Below are positions 14,867-23,344 of a stretch of 64,000 nucleotides of DNA, piece after piece. The notes beneath the pieces are model-generated. The model saw only the letters and a list, made by a program, of their open reading frames with translations, had not been told where the DNA came from and ran no database searches. The translations under genes were made by a program, and so were the position numbers. Location of the stretch: the NCBI RefSeq assembly GCF_000420705.1, contig NZ_ATVL01000014.1:24109-88108 (forward strand), written 5' to 3'. Source of the stretch: Hymenobacter norwichensis DSM 15439 (GTDB lineage Bacteria > Bacteroidota > Bacteroidia > Cytophagales > Hymenobacteraceae). Position 1 is the first letter of the stretch, and each line of letters starts with the position of its first letter.

Positions 14867-15280
14867 CTAACAGGCAAGCAAATAAGCGCGGGCCTCGTCC
14901 AAGCTGGCAAACGCGTTCGACTGATTCTGCTGTTTGCGCGCCTCAGCTTGCATTTCGTGAACGGAGAGTCGGGCAATCACATCCTTTGCCATCCAGAAGG
15001 CGGTGCACAACTGTGCGGGACGTGCAATGCTGCCGCCATACCAGTCCTGCGTGAGCAAGGTCTTTTCGGCCTCCGACAGCGGGGGAATCAGGTGCATGTC
15101 CACTAAAACACGGTGCCACCCCCGCCGTAGCAGCAACTGGCCTAAGTGCGTGAGCAGGGCCCGCAGCTCAATGAGCTGCCGGGGAACCGGGTAGTACTGG
15201 ACGAAGGCATATTCGTTCGGGTCCTCGGTGATGCGCCCAATGGCGTTTTCAAAATAGACGGAATGACCGGTCGTCGGCAT
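14867..15280 (-). CDS. STAS-like hypothetical protein (paralogue 1 of 3)
   Basis: A 137-residue soluble protein: SVYFENAIGRITEDPNEYAF, LIELRALLTHLGQLLLRRGW, VLVDMHLIPPLSEAEKTLL. Its layout (short strands, a helix H.GQLLLRRGWH, a strand ending in a D.R/H, then a helix) is shared with the genes at 28796-29212 and 29735-30133 and is compatible with a SpoIIAA/STAS-type fold. That fold call is inference. The pattern YFENA.GRI and LLLQRRRWHK is conserved between copies 1 and 3. It precedes the roadblock gene on the same strand. Such families appear expanded in Hymenobacter-like genomes; the role is unknown, perhaps signalling. Confidence 0.7.
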   Translation of the reverse strand: MPTTGHSVYFENAIGRITEDPNEYAFVQYYPVPRQLIELRALLTHLGQLLLRRGWHRVLVDMHLIPPLSEAEKTLLTQDWYGGSIARPAQLCTAFWMAKDVIARLSVHEMQAEARKQQNQSNAFASLDEARAYLLAC

Positions 15281-15456
15281 AGCAAATAGCTTTGGACAAA
15301 GCTACCACACGTTACCTAAAAAAGACCCGAAAAGCATCTCATTTACCGTGTTTACAAGGGTGTTAGGCGAGAGTAGAAATGCCTCTCATCACGACTCGCT
15401 TCTCCTGGGCGAGCAAGTTGCGCTTATTAAGCGGATTCTTTCCCTGTTGGACTTGG

Positions 15457-15484
15457 CAGCAGAAAGCAAATCTGCTTTCTGCTG
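15457..15484. repeat. Perfect 12-bp hairpin
   Basis: CAGCAGAAAGCA (15457-15468) pairs perfectly with TGCTTTCTGCTG (15473-15484) around the loop AATC. It is followed 14 bp later by the palindromic repeat 15499-15520. The order matches the hairpin plus repeat at 14006-14083. Confidence 0.8.
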
Positions 15485-15824
15485 CGAAAACAGAAGAAGT
15501 CTCAAAAGTGGGAATGAGACTTTTGGGACACTAGTCTATATAGCGAGTAGTATTCCTATCCACGACTGGGCTACGCGGCCACTACAGGGTTCGGGCTCGT
15601 CGAAGGATGTGCTATGATATAAAAAGGCAGGGGTTCAACACAGGACGTTCGCTCATACTTGTCAATCTTTGATTCGCTATGTAGCATAAGCGAACAGAGC
15701 ATAGTGAAATAGTTTCTCATGGGTAGACCAGTAGGCGTCGGCTTGTATAAGTACGAAAAAGCTAGGTGCCCGTGCTAAATGGCTGTCTGGAGGGTGACCC
15801 TATTCTTATACAGCTGAAAAAGAC

Positions 15825-15854
15825 AGAACCCGTTTGGCTAACCAAACGGGTTCT
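15825..15854. terminator. Rho-independent terminator
   Basis: AGAACCCGTTTGG/CCAAACGGGTTCT is a perfect 13-bp stem with a four-base loop and TCT after it. On the minus strand it is followed by GTCTTTTTCAG, so it would best terminate the minus-strand gene at 15991-16233. Confidence 0.85.
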
Positions 15855-15990
15855 CTATATCACAAAGCCTTGCCCCTCTTCCCTGCTGCGTAAACATACT
15901 GCTTGGCTTCCGACACTGGGTAGCTGATCCGGTGGGTAAGAAATAGGAGTCGGTCAACTTCATTAACTTCTCGCTCAATGAATTGAGCCG

Positions 15991-16233
15991 TTACCAGTTC
16001 ACCGACCGTTGAGCCAAGGGTAACGTGAACTGCTCATTGTACCAGGCCTCCGGGCAAGGTGCCCACATAGAGTAGTTGGGAGGAGAAACAGCTACAAGAC
16101 GTTTCTCGAGTAAGCGTTGGCGGCACCTCCGACCTTGGTAGTGTTGGCGAAGAAGGGTGATGAGCGCCCCAATAGGCAAGCCGGCCCAGGGCAGAACAAA
16201 CACGACAATAGACTGCAACTCATCTTGACTCAT
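15991..16233 (-). CDS. Small single-span membrane protein
   Basis: An 80-residue protein with one N-terminal transmembrane helix (SIVVFVLPWAGLPIGALITLL, residues 8-28), followed by a strongly basic stretch (RQHYQGRRCRQRLLEKR), so the C-terminus should be cytoplasmic. The tail is Trp/Tyr-rich and not recognised. A terminator lies about 140 bp downstream, supporting a real monocistronic gene. Confidence 0.55.
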   Translation of the reverse strand: MSQDELQSIVVFVLPWAGLPIGALITLLRQHYQGRRCRQRLLEKRLVAVSPPNYSMWAPCPEAWYNEQFTLPLAQRSVNW

Positions 16234-16370
16234 CCCACTACCCTTTCTAGTCGCACTTATACAGCGATGTAAATATATAAGGCAAGTTTAATGTTTATAG
16301 TTATTCTATGTTAACTAATAGTCAATAAAACAATCTGGCCACGACGCTATTGGCTAATAGGCGAAAGCAA

Positions 16371-16400
16371 AAGCCTCACCCGAGTGGTCGAGGGGGGCTT
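16371..16400 (-). terminator. Terminator of the 16434-16901 frame
   Basis: AAGCCTCACCCGA/TCGAGGGGGGCTT pairs with two mismatches or wobbles. Read on the minus strand it is followed by TTGCTTT. It lies 34 bp after the stop of the minus-strand frame. Confidence 0.65.
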
Positions 16401-16433
16401 TGTTGTTTCATAGCTCGGATCCTTCAGGTCAAC

Positions 16434-16901
16434 TCACGCATACGCGTTGGCAACGTTCATAATGCTACATGAACTGCTTGCTTGGATTTTTTCGATTTCA
16501 ATGACGTTGTAATCGTCACTGATGGTAAAGCCGAAGATGGAGCCATAATTACCGTTGAGGTATTTGGAACCATGATTACACCCGGCATCCACATCAAACA
16601 GGGCAGTAGGTCCGTAAATAGCGTCGTAATAAAGATTATGCTGACCCGCAGGCAGCGAGCCTAAGTAGTTCGAGGCGACCGTATTGCTATCAGTCTCGAA
16701 ATACGTGCTCATGCCTGTAGCAGAGCCAACAAACTCAAGGCTCCACCAATTATGGGTTTCTTCCCAAAGCAAATAGATCGTTAGATCGACACCAGTAGTG
16801 GTTTGCTTGAACTGGTTCGGCGTCCAGGCAGCAAATACGTTGTTCTTCTGCCGGGAATGCGCAAACGAAGCTCCTGTGCGGACGAAAAGTGCGCCAGGCA
16901 A
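16434..16901 (-). CDS. Hypothetical protein, probably N-terminally truncated
   Basis: The open frame of 155 residues has no ATG near its start; the most upstream start is TTG at 16899-16901, inside a strong hairpin. The protein-like part is FAAWTPNQFKQTTTGVDLTIYLLW, then WWSLEFVGSATGMSTYFETD and GQHNLYYDAIYGPTALFDVD. It ends with NVIEIEKIQASSSCSIMNVANAYA, which looks like the tail of a beta-rich, perhaps secreted or lectin-like, protein. No signal peptide exists in the frame. The family is not recognised, and a truncated gene is as likely as an intact one. Confidence 0.45.
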   Translation of the reverse strand: MPGALFVRTGASFAHSRQKNNVFAAWTPNQFKQTTTGVDLTIYLLWEETHNWWSLEFVGSATGMSTYFETDSNTVASNYLGSLPAGQHNLYYDAIYGPTALFDVDAGCNHGSKYLNGNYGSIFGFTISDDYNVIEIEKIQASSSCSIMNVANAYA

Positions 16902-16940
16902 GCACCTCGTAACGTTCCTTAAACGTTACGAGGTGCTTTT
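16900..16940 (+). terminator. Strong hairpin with T-run
   Basis: AAGCACCTCGTAACGTT (16900-16916) pairs perfectly with AACGTTACGAGGTGCTT (16922-16938), followed by TTCTC. It would stop plus-strand transcription, yet no plus-strand gene lies upstream. This points to a rearrangement that brought it next to the truncated minus-strand frame. Confidence 0.8.
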
Positions 16941-17145
16941 CTCAATTCGCATCTTACAAACCACCAACTGCAAGGTGTCCAAGGAAGCTATGACGGGGAG
17001 GAAAGGAACGTGGCGGTACCCCCTTGCATTCAAGAATTTTATCGCGGGATAACTTCTATGCGGGTAGCTACTTTAGCAAGGAAACAGCGCAACGGTAGCG
17101 TAACAACGGATGATTTGAAGTACAGTGAAGCGCTAAGCGGAAATA

Positions 17146-19139
17146 GTGGGCCGCAGCTGGAAAAACAGGTCACTTTTGTTGAATTACTTGGATATTAATT
17201 GGTGCTATTTTTTTAATTTCTGGCGTGTCTACCCGTTGTGCCTGTTGGGCCATCGTTTGTCTCCTTCCCTCCTTCTTGAAGAAGCTGCTCCTCACGATCT
17301 GGCCTGGCTGCTGACTGGCCTGATAGCCTCAGCTAGTGCCCAGCTGGGTGTCCCGCCCATCCACTCACTCGCGCAACTCCAAGATTCGCTACGGGTCGTG
17401 GTGGCCCGCGAGCACATTCCCGGGCTACTGCTTACGCTGGTCCGCCACGACTCGGTGCTGTTCGAAGGCGGGCTGGGGCTGGCCGATGTTGCTGCCCGGC
17501 GGCTCGTGACGGCCCACACGCGCTTTCGCATCGGCTCGGTCACCAAAACGTTCGTGGCCGCCGGCCTGCTGCAGCTCATCGAGCAGGGCAAGCTGCACCT
17601 GAGCGACGAGGTACACAAAATTGCCCCCGAAGTTCCGATCGACAATCCGTGGGAAGCCACCGACCCCGTGCGCGTAGTCCACCTGCTCGAGCACACGGCC
17701 GGCTTCGACGATATGGCCCTCAACCACCTCTATAACCCGCCCCCTACCGACCCGCGCGGGCAGGCGGCGCTAGCCATCTTCCGTCGTGAACTGCACTGCC
17801 GCTGGCGGCCCGGCGAGCGGATGAGCTATGCCAACCCCGGCTACCAAGTAGCGGGGTACCTGCTGGAAAAATTCAGTAGCCAGCCCTACGAGCAGTACTT
17901 GACTGAACACTTGTTGCGCCCGCTGGCCATGCCCGATGCTACCCCGGCGCTGCACATCACCCCGGGACCCGGCATGGCGCAGGGCTACGGCTACCGCGAC
18001 GGGCACTCCCAAGCCGTGACCCTGCTGCCCATCTATCCGGGTGCGGCCGGCTCGCTGAGCGCCTCGGCGGCGAACATGACGCAGTAGGTACAGTTTTTTC
18101 TGCACGAAGGACATACTGCCGATGGCCGCGTCCTGCTGCAGCCCGCCAGCCTGCACGAGTTGGAAACAGCGCATTTGCCCCTCTCCGAGCGGGCCGGCCT
18201 ACGCACCGGCTACGGGCTGGCAAACTTTCCCCTCGGGTTTCAAGGTAAGGCGCTGTTCCGAGGCCACAGCGGCGGCATAGGCGGGTTCGTCAGTGCCTTC
18301 GGCTACAACCACGCGTTGGGCGTGGGCTACGCCTTCTCCAACAATGGCGAACAGCGCGTTCTGAAACTAGAGCAGTTAGTGCAAGCTTTTCTGCTGCAGT
18401 CGCTCCTCGCGCCCGTGCCGTTGCCCCGCGTGCCGGTCGATGCCGCCGCCGTGGCGCCGTATCTGGGCCATTGCCGGAGTGCGGCCCCGCGCTACGAGAT
18501 TACAGGCCTTGCCGACTACTTGCTGGGGGGGCACGCACCTGTGCCAGGTAGGCAACATGTTGGTGAACAAGTCCCTGCTCGGCTCGGTTGACACGCTGCT
18601 GCCCACCGGCCCGCTCACGTTCCGCCGCTTGGGGCACACACGGCCACGCTAGTACTCACCCAAGATAAAGAAGGCCAGCGGGTACTGATCGAGGCGAGGT
18701 TACCCGCTGGGGATTACGCGCTGGCCGCCGGATTATAGTTGTGGCTGCCCCTAGCCCTGCTGGCCGGGTCGCAGGTGCTGATTCTCACCAGCAGCCTGGC
18801 CGCGCTGGTGAGTGTGGTGCAGGTACTGCGCCGGAAGATTCCGCGGGTACAGGTGCTCCCTCGTCTGTTGCCGCTGTTGGCGCGGGCTGCCTTGAGGTTG
18901 CCGTATGGGCCCTGATCAACTACCTCGACCACCTCTCGACGGACGGCTATTCGGGCCTGTTGGTAGTCTTGGGCGCGGCGCTGGAGCCGCTGCTGTTCGT
19001 GGACGGGGTGGGGCTCACGGTGCGATACTTCAAGCAGTTTCGGCGTCTGGCCGTAGCCTGGTACTTGCTGCTCACCTATGGCGCACTGGGCTGGCTGGCT
19101 GGGCGCCTGTGGCTGTCTGAGCCTGAACCTATGGACGGT
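17146..19139 (+). pseudogene. Broken serine hydrolase (beta-lactamase/DD-peptidase class C fold) with membrane tail
   Basis: The decayed product has SVTKTF (SxxK nucleophile), SYANPGYQ (YxN) and GHSGGIGGF (HxG), the catalytic motifs of class C beta-lactamase-type serine hydrolases, followed by a C-terminal region with several hydrophobic helices (18739-19120). Lesions are a TAG at 18085-18087 where W is expected (MTQ-W-VQFFL), a +1 shift at a G7 run (18525-18531), a compensating shift by 18643, TAG at 18736, TGA at 18913, and a change to a third frame in the last part. The signal peptide region (LAWLLTGLIASASAQ, about 17302) also lacks a clear start. The catalytic motifs predate the decay. 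Confidence 0.88.
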
Positions 19140-19310
19140 GTAAGAAGAGTTGGTCTAGTGAAAACGGACAGATTTGGAGATGTAGGTCGTTCATTTAGTC
19201 ATCGGTTTAAGGCCCTTTTCCTCACCTACCGTTTCGCGATAAGAGCACTAAAAACCGGGGCTAAGAAGTAAGGCCAGAAAAGAAACAGCGGTTGTCTCTT
19301 TGGTCCTGCC
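19140..19310 (+). mobile_element. Possible transposase tail and IS end
   Basis: The frame after the hydrolase remnant ends ...SHRFKALFLTYRFAIRALKTGAKK, which looks like a basic transposase C-terminus. The sequence from 19254 (CCGGGGCTAAGAAGTAAGGC and on) matches the reverse complement of 53581-53640 over about 55 bases with a moderate number of mismatches. The shared segment includes a stop after KT(K/G)AKK in both. I infer an IS 3' end in both places; no full element is present. Confidence 0.4.
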
Positions 19311-19362
19311 TTCCTAACCCAGTGCGGTCGGTAACTCCCTTAGCAGCCCTCGCCCTACCCGA

Positions 19363-20424
19363 TTACGCCAGCGCCTGCTGTAACTCGGCGGCTAGAGTGC
19401 GGACTAGCTCGGCGGCCGGCAAGGCCCGCGCCCGGCCGACGCCCGTGCCGGCCCATTGCACAGCAAATCCCGGTTCGCCCGCCTGCTGAGCTGCCGCCAC
19501 CAGGGCCTTGCCGGCCAGATAGGCCCGCGAGTACGTCGCCACCGGCGGGCGGCCCGGCTGGTCGACCTCCTGCATAAAACGGTTCACCAGCCCCCGCGCC
19601 GGGCGGCCGGAAATGACGGTGGTTAGCGCGGTAGGCAATGGGGGCTGGTGCAATAGGGCCGCCCGGTAGGCGGGGGAAGCAGCCGATTCAGGGCAAGCCG
19701 CGAAGGCCGTGCCAAGTTGTCCGGCCACGGCGCCGGCCCGCAGCGCGGCTGCTAGATCGGCCCCGTCCATAAGGCCCCCAGCCGCAATGACCGGCAGGCG
19801 CGTTTGCGGCACCAGCTGCCGCGTCAAGTCCAGCGTGGCGATGTTGGGCTCCACTGTGGGGTCGAACGTACCCCGGTGCCCGCCTGCTTCCACGCCTTGC
19901 GCCACGAGCATATCGACTCCAGCCGCTTCCGCGGCTTGTGCCTCGGCCAGGGTCGTGACACAGGCTAGCAGCACGGCTCCGGTTGTGCGTAGGGCCGTCA
20001 GCTGCGCCGTGGTGGGCAGACCAAAGTGGAAGCTGATCACCTGGGGCCGGGCCTGCACCAGCACGTCCAGCAGCGCCTCATTAGCGCGAAAGCTCGGGTA
20101 GACTTCCTGTAATTGCGGGGGCGGGGTACTGTGCAGGCTGGTGAAAAAGGGCGTCAAGTAGGTGAGCCATTGCGCGTCGTGGGCCGGGTCGGCCGGGCTG
20201 GGCGCATGACAGAACAAGTTGACGTTGATGGGTCGGTCGGTCGCCGCGGCCAGCGCCGCTAGTTGCTGAGCCAGGGCGGCGGGCTGAGTCAGGGTCGCGG
20301 CGGCGAAAGAACCTAAGGCTCCGGCCTCCGACACGGCTACGGCTAGGGCCGGGGTTGAGACGCCCGCCATGGGGGCCTGAATCAGGGGAACGGACAAGCC
20401 TAAACGCACGCAAAAGACATTCAT
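19363..20424 (-). CDS. Nitronate monooxygenase
   Basis: Starting at the ATG 20422-20424 gives 353 residues of the FMN-dependent NMO/2-nitropropane dioxygenase family, a TIM barrel that oxidises alkyl nitronates such as propionate-3-nitronate. Visible motifs are PLIQAPMAGVSTP (FMN entry), INVNLFCHAP, FHFGLPT, LVAQGVEAGGHRG (catalytic His and FMN site) and PVIAAGGLMDGADLAAALRAGA with GTAF. The length fits the family (about 320-380). No neighbour shares its pathway; it stands alone next to a hydrolase pseudogene. Confidence 0.93.
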   Translation of the reverse strand: MNVFCVRLGLSVPLIQAPMAGVSTPALAVAVSEAGALGSFAAATLTQPAALAQQLAALAAATDRPINVNLFCHAPSPADPAHDAQWLTYLTPFFTSLHSTPPPQLQEVYPSFRANEALLDVLVQARPQVISFHFGLPTTAQLTALRTTGAVLLACVTTLAEAQAAEAAGVDMLVAQGVEAGGHRGTFDPTVEPNIATLDLTRQLVPQTRLPVIAAGGLMDGADLAAALRAGAVAGQLGTAFAACPESAASPAYRAALLHQPPLPTALTTVISGRPARGLVNRFMQEVDQPGRPPVATYSRAYLAGKALVAAAQQAGEPGFAVQWAGTGVGRARALPAAELVRTLAAELQQALA

Positions 20425-21009
20425 GACAAAGAGGGCTAGCGAGGGCAACTCAAGCAACTAACATACAGGACTGTGGCGCTCTGTGCCTATCTACGTACCA
20501 CCGGGTATGGACCGCTGAAATAGGAGTCGGTGGATGTATGAACACACTGCCCGTGTACTGTCCCCCAACGAACGCGGCGGATCAGCGCGTTGCCTGGAAC
20601 AGATACGGCTTAACGTGCTTTCTATGGCGTGCTAGTCCTCTCACCAGTGAAAGGCATGGATGAGTCAACTGTAGCGGTTGTTTCATGCTAAGGAGGAATG
20701 AGCGAAGAAGTTATCGTAGACCGCTCCGCTTTATCCCACTATAAGGACATTGTTCAGATACACAGATGACTTTGATGCCAAGACGACTAGTTTGCCTAGT
20801 ATTTTTTGGTATTCCTCTTCGTTGTAGTGGCCTACTATCGGAATGGTCGTTATGAGCTTCCATTTCCACAAAAATATCTTTTGACCACAACTTGATAACA
20901 TATTGTCAAGTGGGATGCTAATTATAAGAATCAGGCAGTCATTTACTTAAGCCGGAGGTTTTGCCCTAGTTGTTTAATAATGACCTATTAAACAGAAATT
21001 AAAGTTGCG
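20425..21009. other. Intergenic region, no gene seen
   Basis: About 585 bp between two divergent genes. It becomes AT-rich toward 20880-21000. I found no coding frame or RNA gene. It should hold the nitronate monooxygenase promoter and, at its right end, the tetR promoter. Confidence 0.5.
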
Positions 21010-21048
21010 AACAGACTTGTCTGTTTTTATTCTATCCGCGTATATTTG
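21010..21048 (+). promoter_or_regulatory. tetR promoter with palindromic operator
   Basis: AACAGACTTGTCTGTT (21010-21025) is a perfect palindrome. TTG at 21017-21019 and TATATTTG at 21041-21048 fit the Bacteroidota -33/-7 consensus (TTG, TAnnTTTG) with 21 bp between them. The operator covers the -33 element, which predicts autorepression. The GTG start at 21053 is five bases after the -7 element, so the transcript may be leaderless. Confidence 0.75.
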
Positions 21049-21052
21049 CCCA

Positions 21053-21592
21053 GTGAAAACGCAAGACGCTCCCACTGTTCGCCAGCGCATCCTGGATACG
21101 GCTGCCCGGCTTTTCTACCAGCAGGGCTACCCCCTCACGGGCATCAACCAGCTCATCGCCGAGGCGGGCGTAGCCAAAGCCAGTCTGTACCAGCATTTTC
21201 GCACCAAGGACGATATTCTCCACGCCTATCTCCAGCAAGTAAGCCAGCAGTGGTTTCAACAGGTGAGCGAGGCGGTGGCGCAAGGCCACTCCCCGAAAGC
21301 AAAAGTGCTGGCCGTGTTTGACATGCTGAAGGAGTTCTTGGTCGCCGTGAATTTTCGCGGTTGCAATTTTCAGAATGCTGTAGTGCAGCTGGCGCCCGAG
21401 GAGCAGGCCATCCGAACCTTTATTCAGGCGCACAAAGCCCGGATGGGCCGGGTGTTTGCTGAATTGCTAGCTGATGAAAGCCTAGCGGAAGAAATAACCC
21501 TGCTATTCGAAGGGGCCTTGATAAGCAGTCAAATTCGCGGTGACCTCACGCCCGTAGCTACCGCTCGGCGCCTAGTCGAACGACTCCTGTAA
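21053..21592 (+). CDS. TetR-family transcriptional repressor
   Basis: Starting at the GTG 21053 gives 179 residues (MKTQDAPTVRQRILDTAARLFYQQGY). The N-terminal HTH spans GINQLIAEAGVAKASLYQHFRTKDDIL (about 30-56). The C-terminal ligand-binding region includes RGCNFQNAVVQL, as in the group with the TetR_C_33/YcdC-like (GCxF) domain. An upstream in-frame TTG at 21005 would lie inside the operator and is rejected. Two near-identical palindromes (21010-21025 and 21611-21624) flank the gene, so it most likely represses itself and the downstream hydrolase cluster. Confidence 0.92.
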   Translation: MKTQDAPTVRQRILDTAARLFYQQGYPLTGINQLIAEAGVAKASLYQHFRTKDDILHAYLQQVSQQWFQQVSEAVAQGHSPKAKVLAVFDMLKEFLVAVNFRGCNFQNAVVQLAPEEQAIRTFIQAHKARMGRVFAELLADESLAEEITLLFEGALISSQIRGDLTPVATARRLVERLL

Positions 21593-21610
21593 TTTTTTTA
21601 CCCTTTTAAA

Positions 21611-21624
21611 ACAGACCGGTCTGT
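21611..21624 (+). promoter_or_regulatory. Second TetR-type operator
   Basis: ACAGACCGGTCTGT is a perfect palindrome with the same half-site (ACAGAC) as the operator upstream of tetR. It lies between the tetR stop and the hydrolase gene, about 200 bp ahead of the hydrolase start. This supports one regulon: TetR controlling 21827-23983. Confidence 0.75.
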
Positions 21625-21826
21625 CCAAATTCAGTTAATCTGCCAGTTCCGCTCCCGGCTTAAGCCAGAGCGGAACGGTCTTCCTGCAAGACTGTTCCGC
21701 AAACGGCCACAATGAGCAGGCACTAAACCAGAACAAAATCGGGAGAATTGCTCCTATCTGCTAGCGTTGTGCTCAAGCCCGTGGTGGTTTGGTTCGCGGG
21801 CATCACATTCCTATTCCTTGAAACCC

Positions 21827-22708
21827 ATGGAAACTTCCCCCTCTACGCGCCCTACAGTGCGGTATGAGACTGTCGCCGTCGATGGCCTCGACATCTTTTA
21901 TCGCGCGGCCGGCGACCCAGCCCACCCAGCCATTTTATTGCTACACGGCTTCCCTTCGTCCTCGCACATGTTCCGGGACTTGCTGCCGCTGCTCGCCGAC
22001 CGCTACCGCGTGGTGGCGCCTGACCTGCCGGGCTTTGGCTTTTCCAGTGCCCCGGCGCGGGAAAAATTCGCCTATACGTTCGACCACCTGGCCGAAGTTA
22101 TGAGGGCCTTTACCGAAGCCGTGGGGCTCACTCGCTACGCCTTGTACGTGTTCGATTACGGCGCCCCGGTGGGTTTGCGGCTGGCGCTGGCCCATCCCGA
22201 GCGCATCACGGCCCTCATCAGCCAGAACGGCAACGCCTACGAAGAGGGCCTGAGCGAGGGCTGGAACCCGATTCAACGCTACTGGCAGGAGCCCACCGCT
22301 CAAAACCGCGAAAGCCTGCGCGTGCTCCTAACCCCCGAGGCCACCCGCGACCAGTACACCTACGGCGTAACCGACCCCGCCCTGCTGGCGCCCGAAGCCC
22401 CGGCCCTGGACAGCGCCTTGCTCGCGCGCCCGGGCCAGGACGAAGTGCAGCTTGACCTCTTCGGCGACTACCAACGCAACGTGGTGCTGTACTCGCGCTT
22501 CCAGGAGTATTTCCGCACCCACCGTCCGCCGACCCTGGCCGTGTGGGGCCAACACGACCCGTTCTTCCTGCCCGCCGGGGCGCACGCCTACCGGCGCGAT
22601 AACCCCGCCGCGGAGGTACATCTGCTCGACACCGGCCATTTCGCCCTTGAAACCCACGCAACTGAAATCGGCGACCTTATCCACGATTTTCTGGCGCGGG
22701 TGCTGTAG
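21827..22708 (+). CDS. Alpha/beta hydrolase, epoxide hydrolase/haloalkane dehalogenase type
   Basis: Starting at the ATG 21827 gives 293 residues. Motifs are LLLHGFPSSSHMFRDL (oxyanion HGFP), APDLPGFGFS, and YVFDYGAPVGLRLAL with Asp110 as the predicted nucleophile. WGQHDPFF holds the acid and LLDTGHFALE the catalytic His. An Asp nucleophile in a D-x-G-x-P context is typical of epoxide hydrolases and haloalkane dehalogenases, so hydrolysis of an epoxide or alkyl halide is likely; the substrate is unknown. It is the first gene of a likely TetR-controlled unit. Confidence 0.88.
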   Translation: METSPSTRPTVRYETVAVDGLDIFYRAAGDPAHPAILLLHGFPSSSHMFRDLLPLLADRYRVVAPDLPGFGFSSAPAREKFAYTFDHLAEVMRAFTEAVGLTRYALYVFDYGAPVGLRLALAHPERITALISQNGNAYEEGLSEGWNPIQRYWQEPTAQNRESLRVLLTPEATRDQYTYGVTDPALLAPEAPALDSALLARPGQDEVQLDLFGDYQRNVVLYSRFQEYFRTHRPPTLAVWGQHDPFFLPAGAHAYRRDNPAAEVHLLDTGHFALETHATEIGDLIHDFLARVL

Positions 22709-22791
22709 GCCGCCACTCCTCACGCCCCGAATGGTGCCCGCTCCTGCTTACCCAAGTTCAACTAACAACTTCTTAGCTACTACCTCAACCC

Positions 22792-23313
22792 ATGGAATCA
22801 ACTAACCCTATCCCGTCACCAGCCGACGAGCAGCCATTTGTGCATGAAGAATGCGGTGACACGATGTGGGAGGCCGTGCTGGCCCAGCCCGAGCACGCGG
22901 CCGAAGCGCGCCCGCCCTTCCCTCCCTTCACGGCCGAAACAGCGGCCCGTAAAGTACAGGCCGCCGAAGATGCCTGGAATAGCCGCAACCCCGAACGAGT
23001 CAGCTTGGCCTACGGCCCCGATACGGAGTGGCGCAACCGCGCGGAGTTCCTCACCGGCCGCGCGGCGGTGCGGGACTTTCTGACGCGCAAATGGGAGCGG
23101 GAGTTGGACTACCGGCTTAAAAAAGAGTTGTGGGCCTTTACCGACAACCGTATTGCCGTGCGCTTCGAGTATGAATACTACGACGCTGCCGGGCAGTGGT
23201 TTCGGGCCTATGGCAATGAAATGTGGGAATTTACCGACGATGGCCTCATGCAGCGCCGCTACGCCAGCATCAACGACGCGCCCATTCGGGAAGACGAGCG
23301 CCGGTTGCGGTAA
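22792..23313 (+). CDS. DUF1348 / NTF2-like (SnoaL fold) protein
   Basis: A 173-residue protein. PFPPFTAETAARKVQAAEDAWNSRNPERV, then YGPDTEWRNRAEFLTGR and FLTRKWERELDYRLKKELW, are the hallmarks of DUF1348, an NTF2-like cone fold. The extra N-terminal 35 residues (SPADEQPFVHEECGDTMWEAV) are not part of the core. Known members are uncharacterised, but the fold binds small hydrophobic ligands and may act in detoxification. It follows the hydrolase by 83 bp and precedes the MOSC gene by 31 bp on the same strand. Confidence 0.88.
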   Translation: MESTNPIPSPADEQPFVHEECGDTMWEAVLAQPEHAAEARPPFPPFTAETAARKVQAAEDAWNSRNPERVSLAYGPDTEWRNRAEFLTGRAAVRDFLTRKWERELDYRLKKELWAFTDNRIAVRFEYEYYDAAGQWFRAYGNEMWEFTDDGLMQRRYASINDAPIREDERRLR

Positions 23314-23344
23314 ATGCGGACCCCGTTTTAACTTTACTTCGCCC

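Larger units (their letters stand above)
15281..15990. other. Long non-coding region with hairpins
   Basis: About 710 bp. It contains GCATCTCATT at 15333 (also present at 13951), the perfect hairpin at 15457-15484, the palindromic repeat at 15499-15520 and the terminator at 15825-15854. An 89-codon plus-strand frame (15348-15617) runs across these structures and is not credible as a gene. I see no RNA gene that I can name, though the hairpin series could be one. Confidence 0.5.

Noticed and set aside
15348..15617. 89-codon plus-strand frame
   Set aside because: It runs through a perfect hairpin and a palindromic repeat; no protein character.
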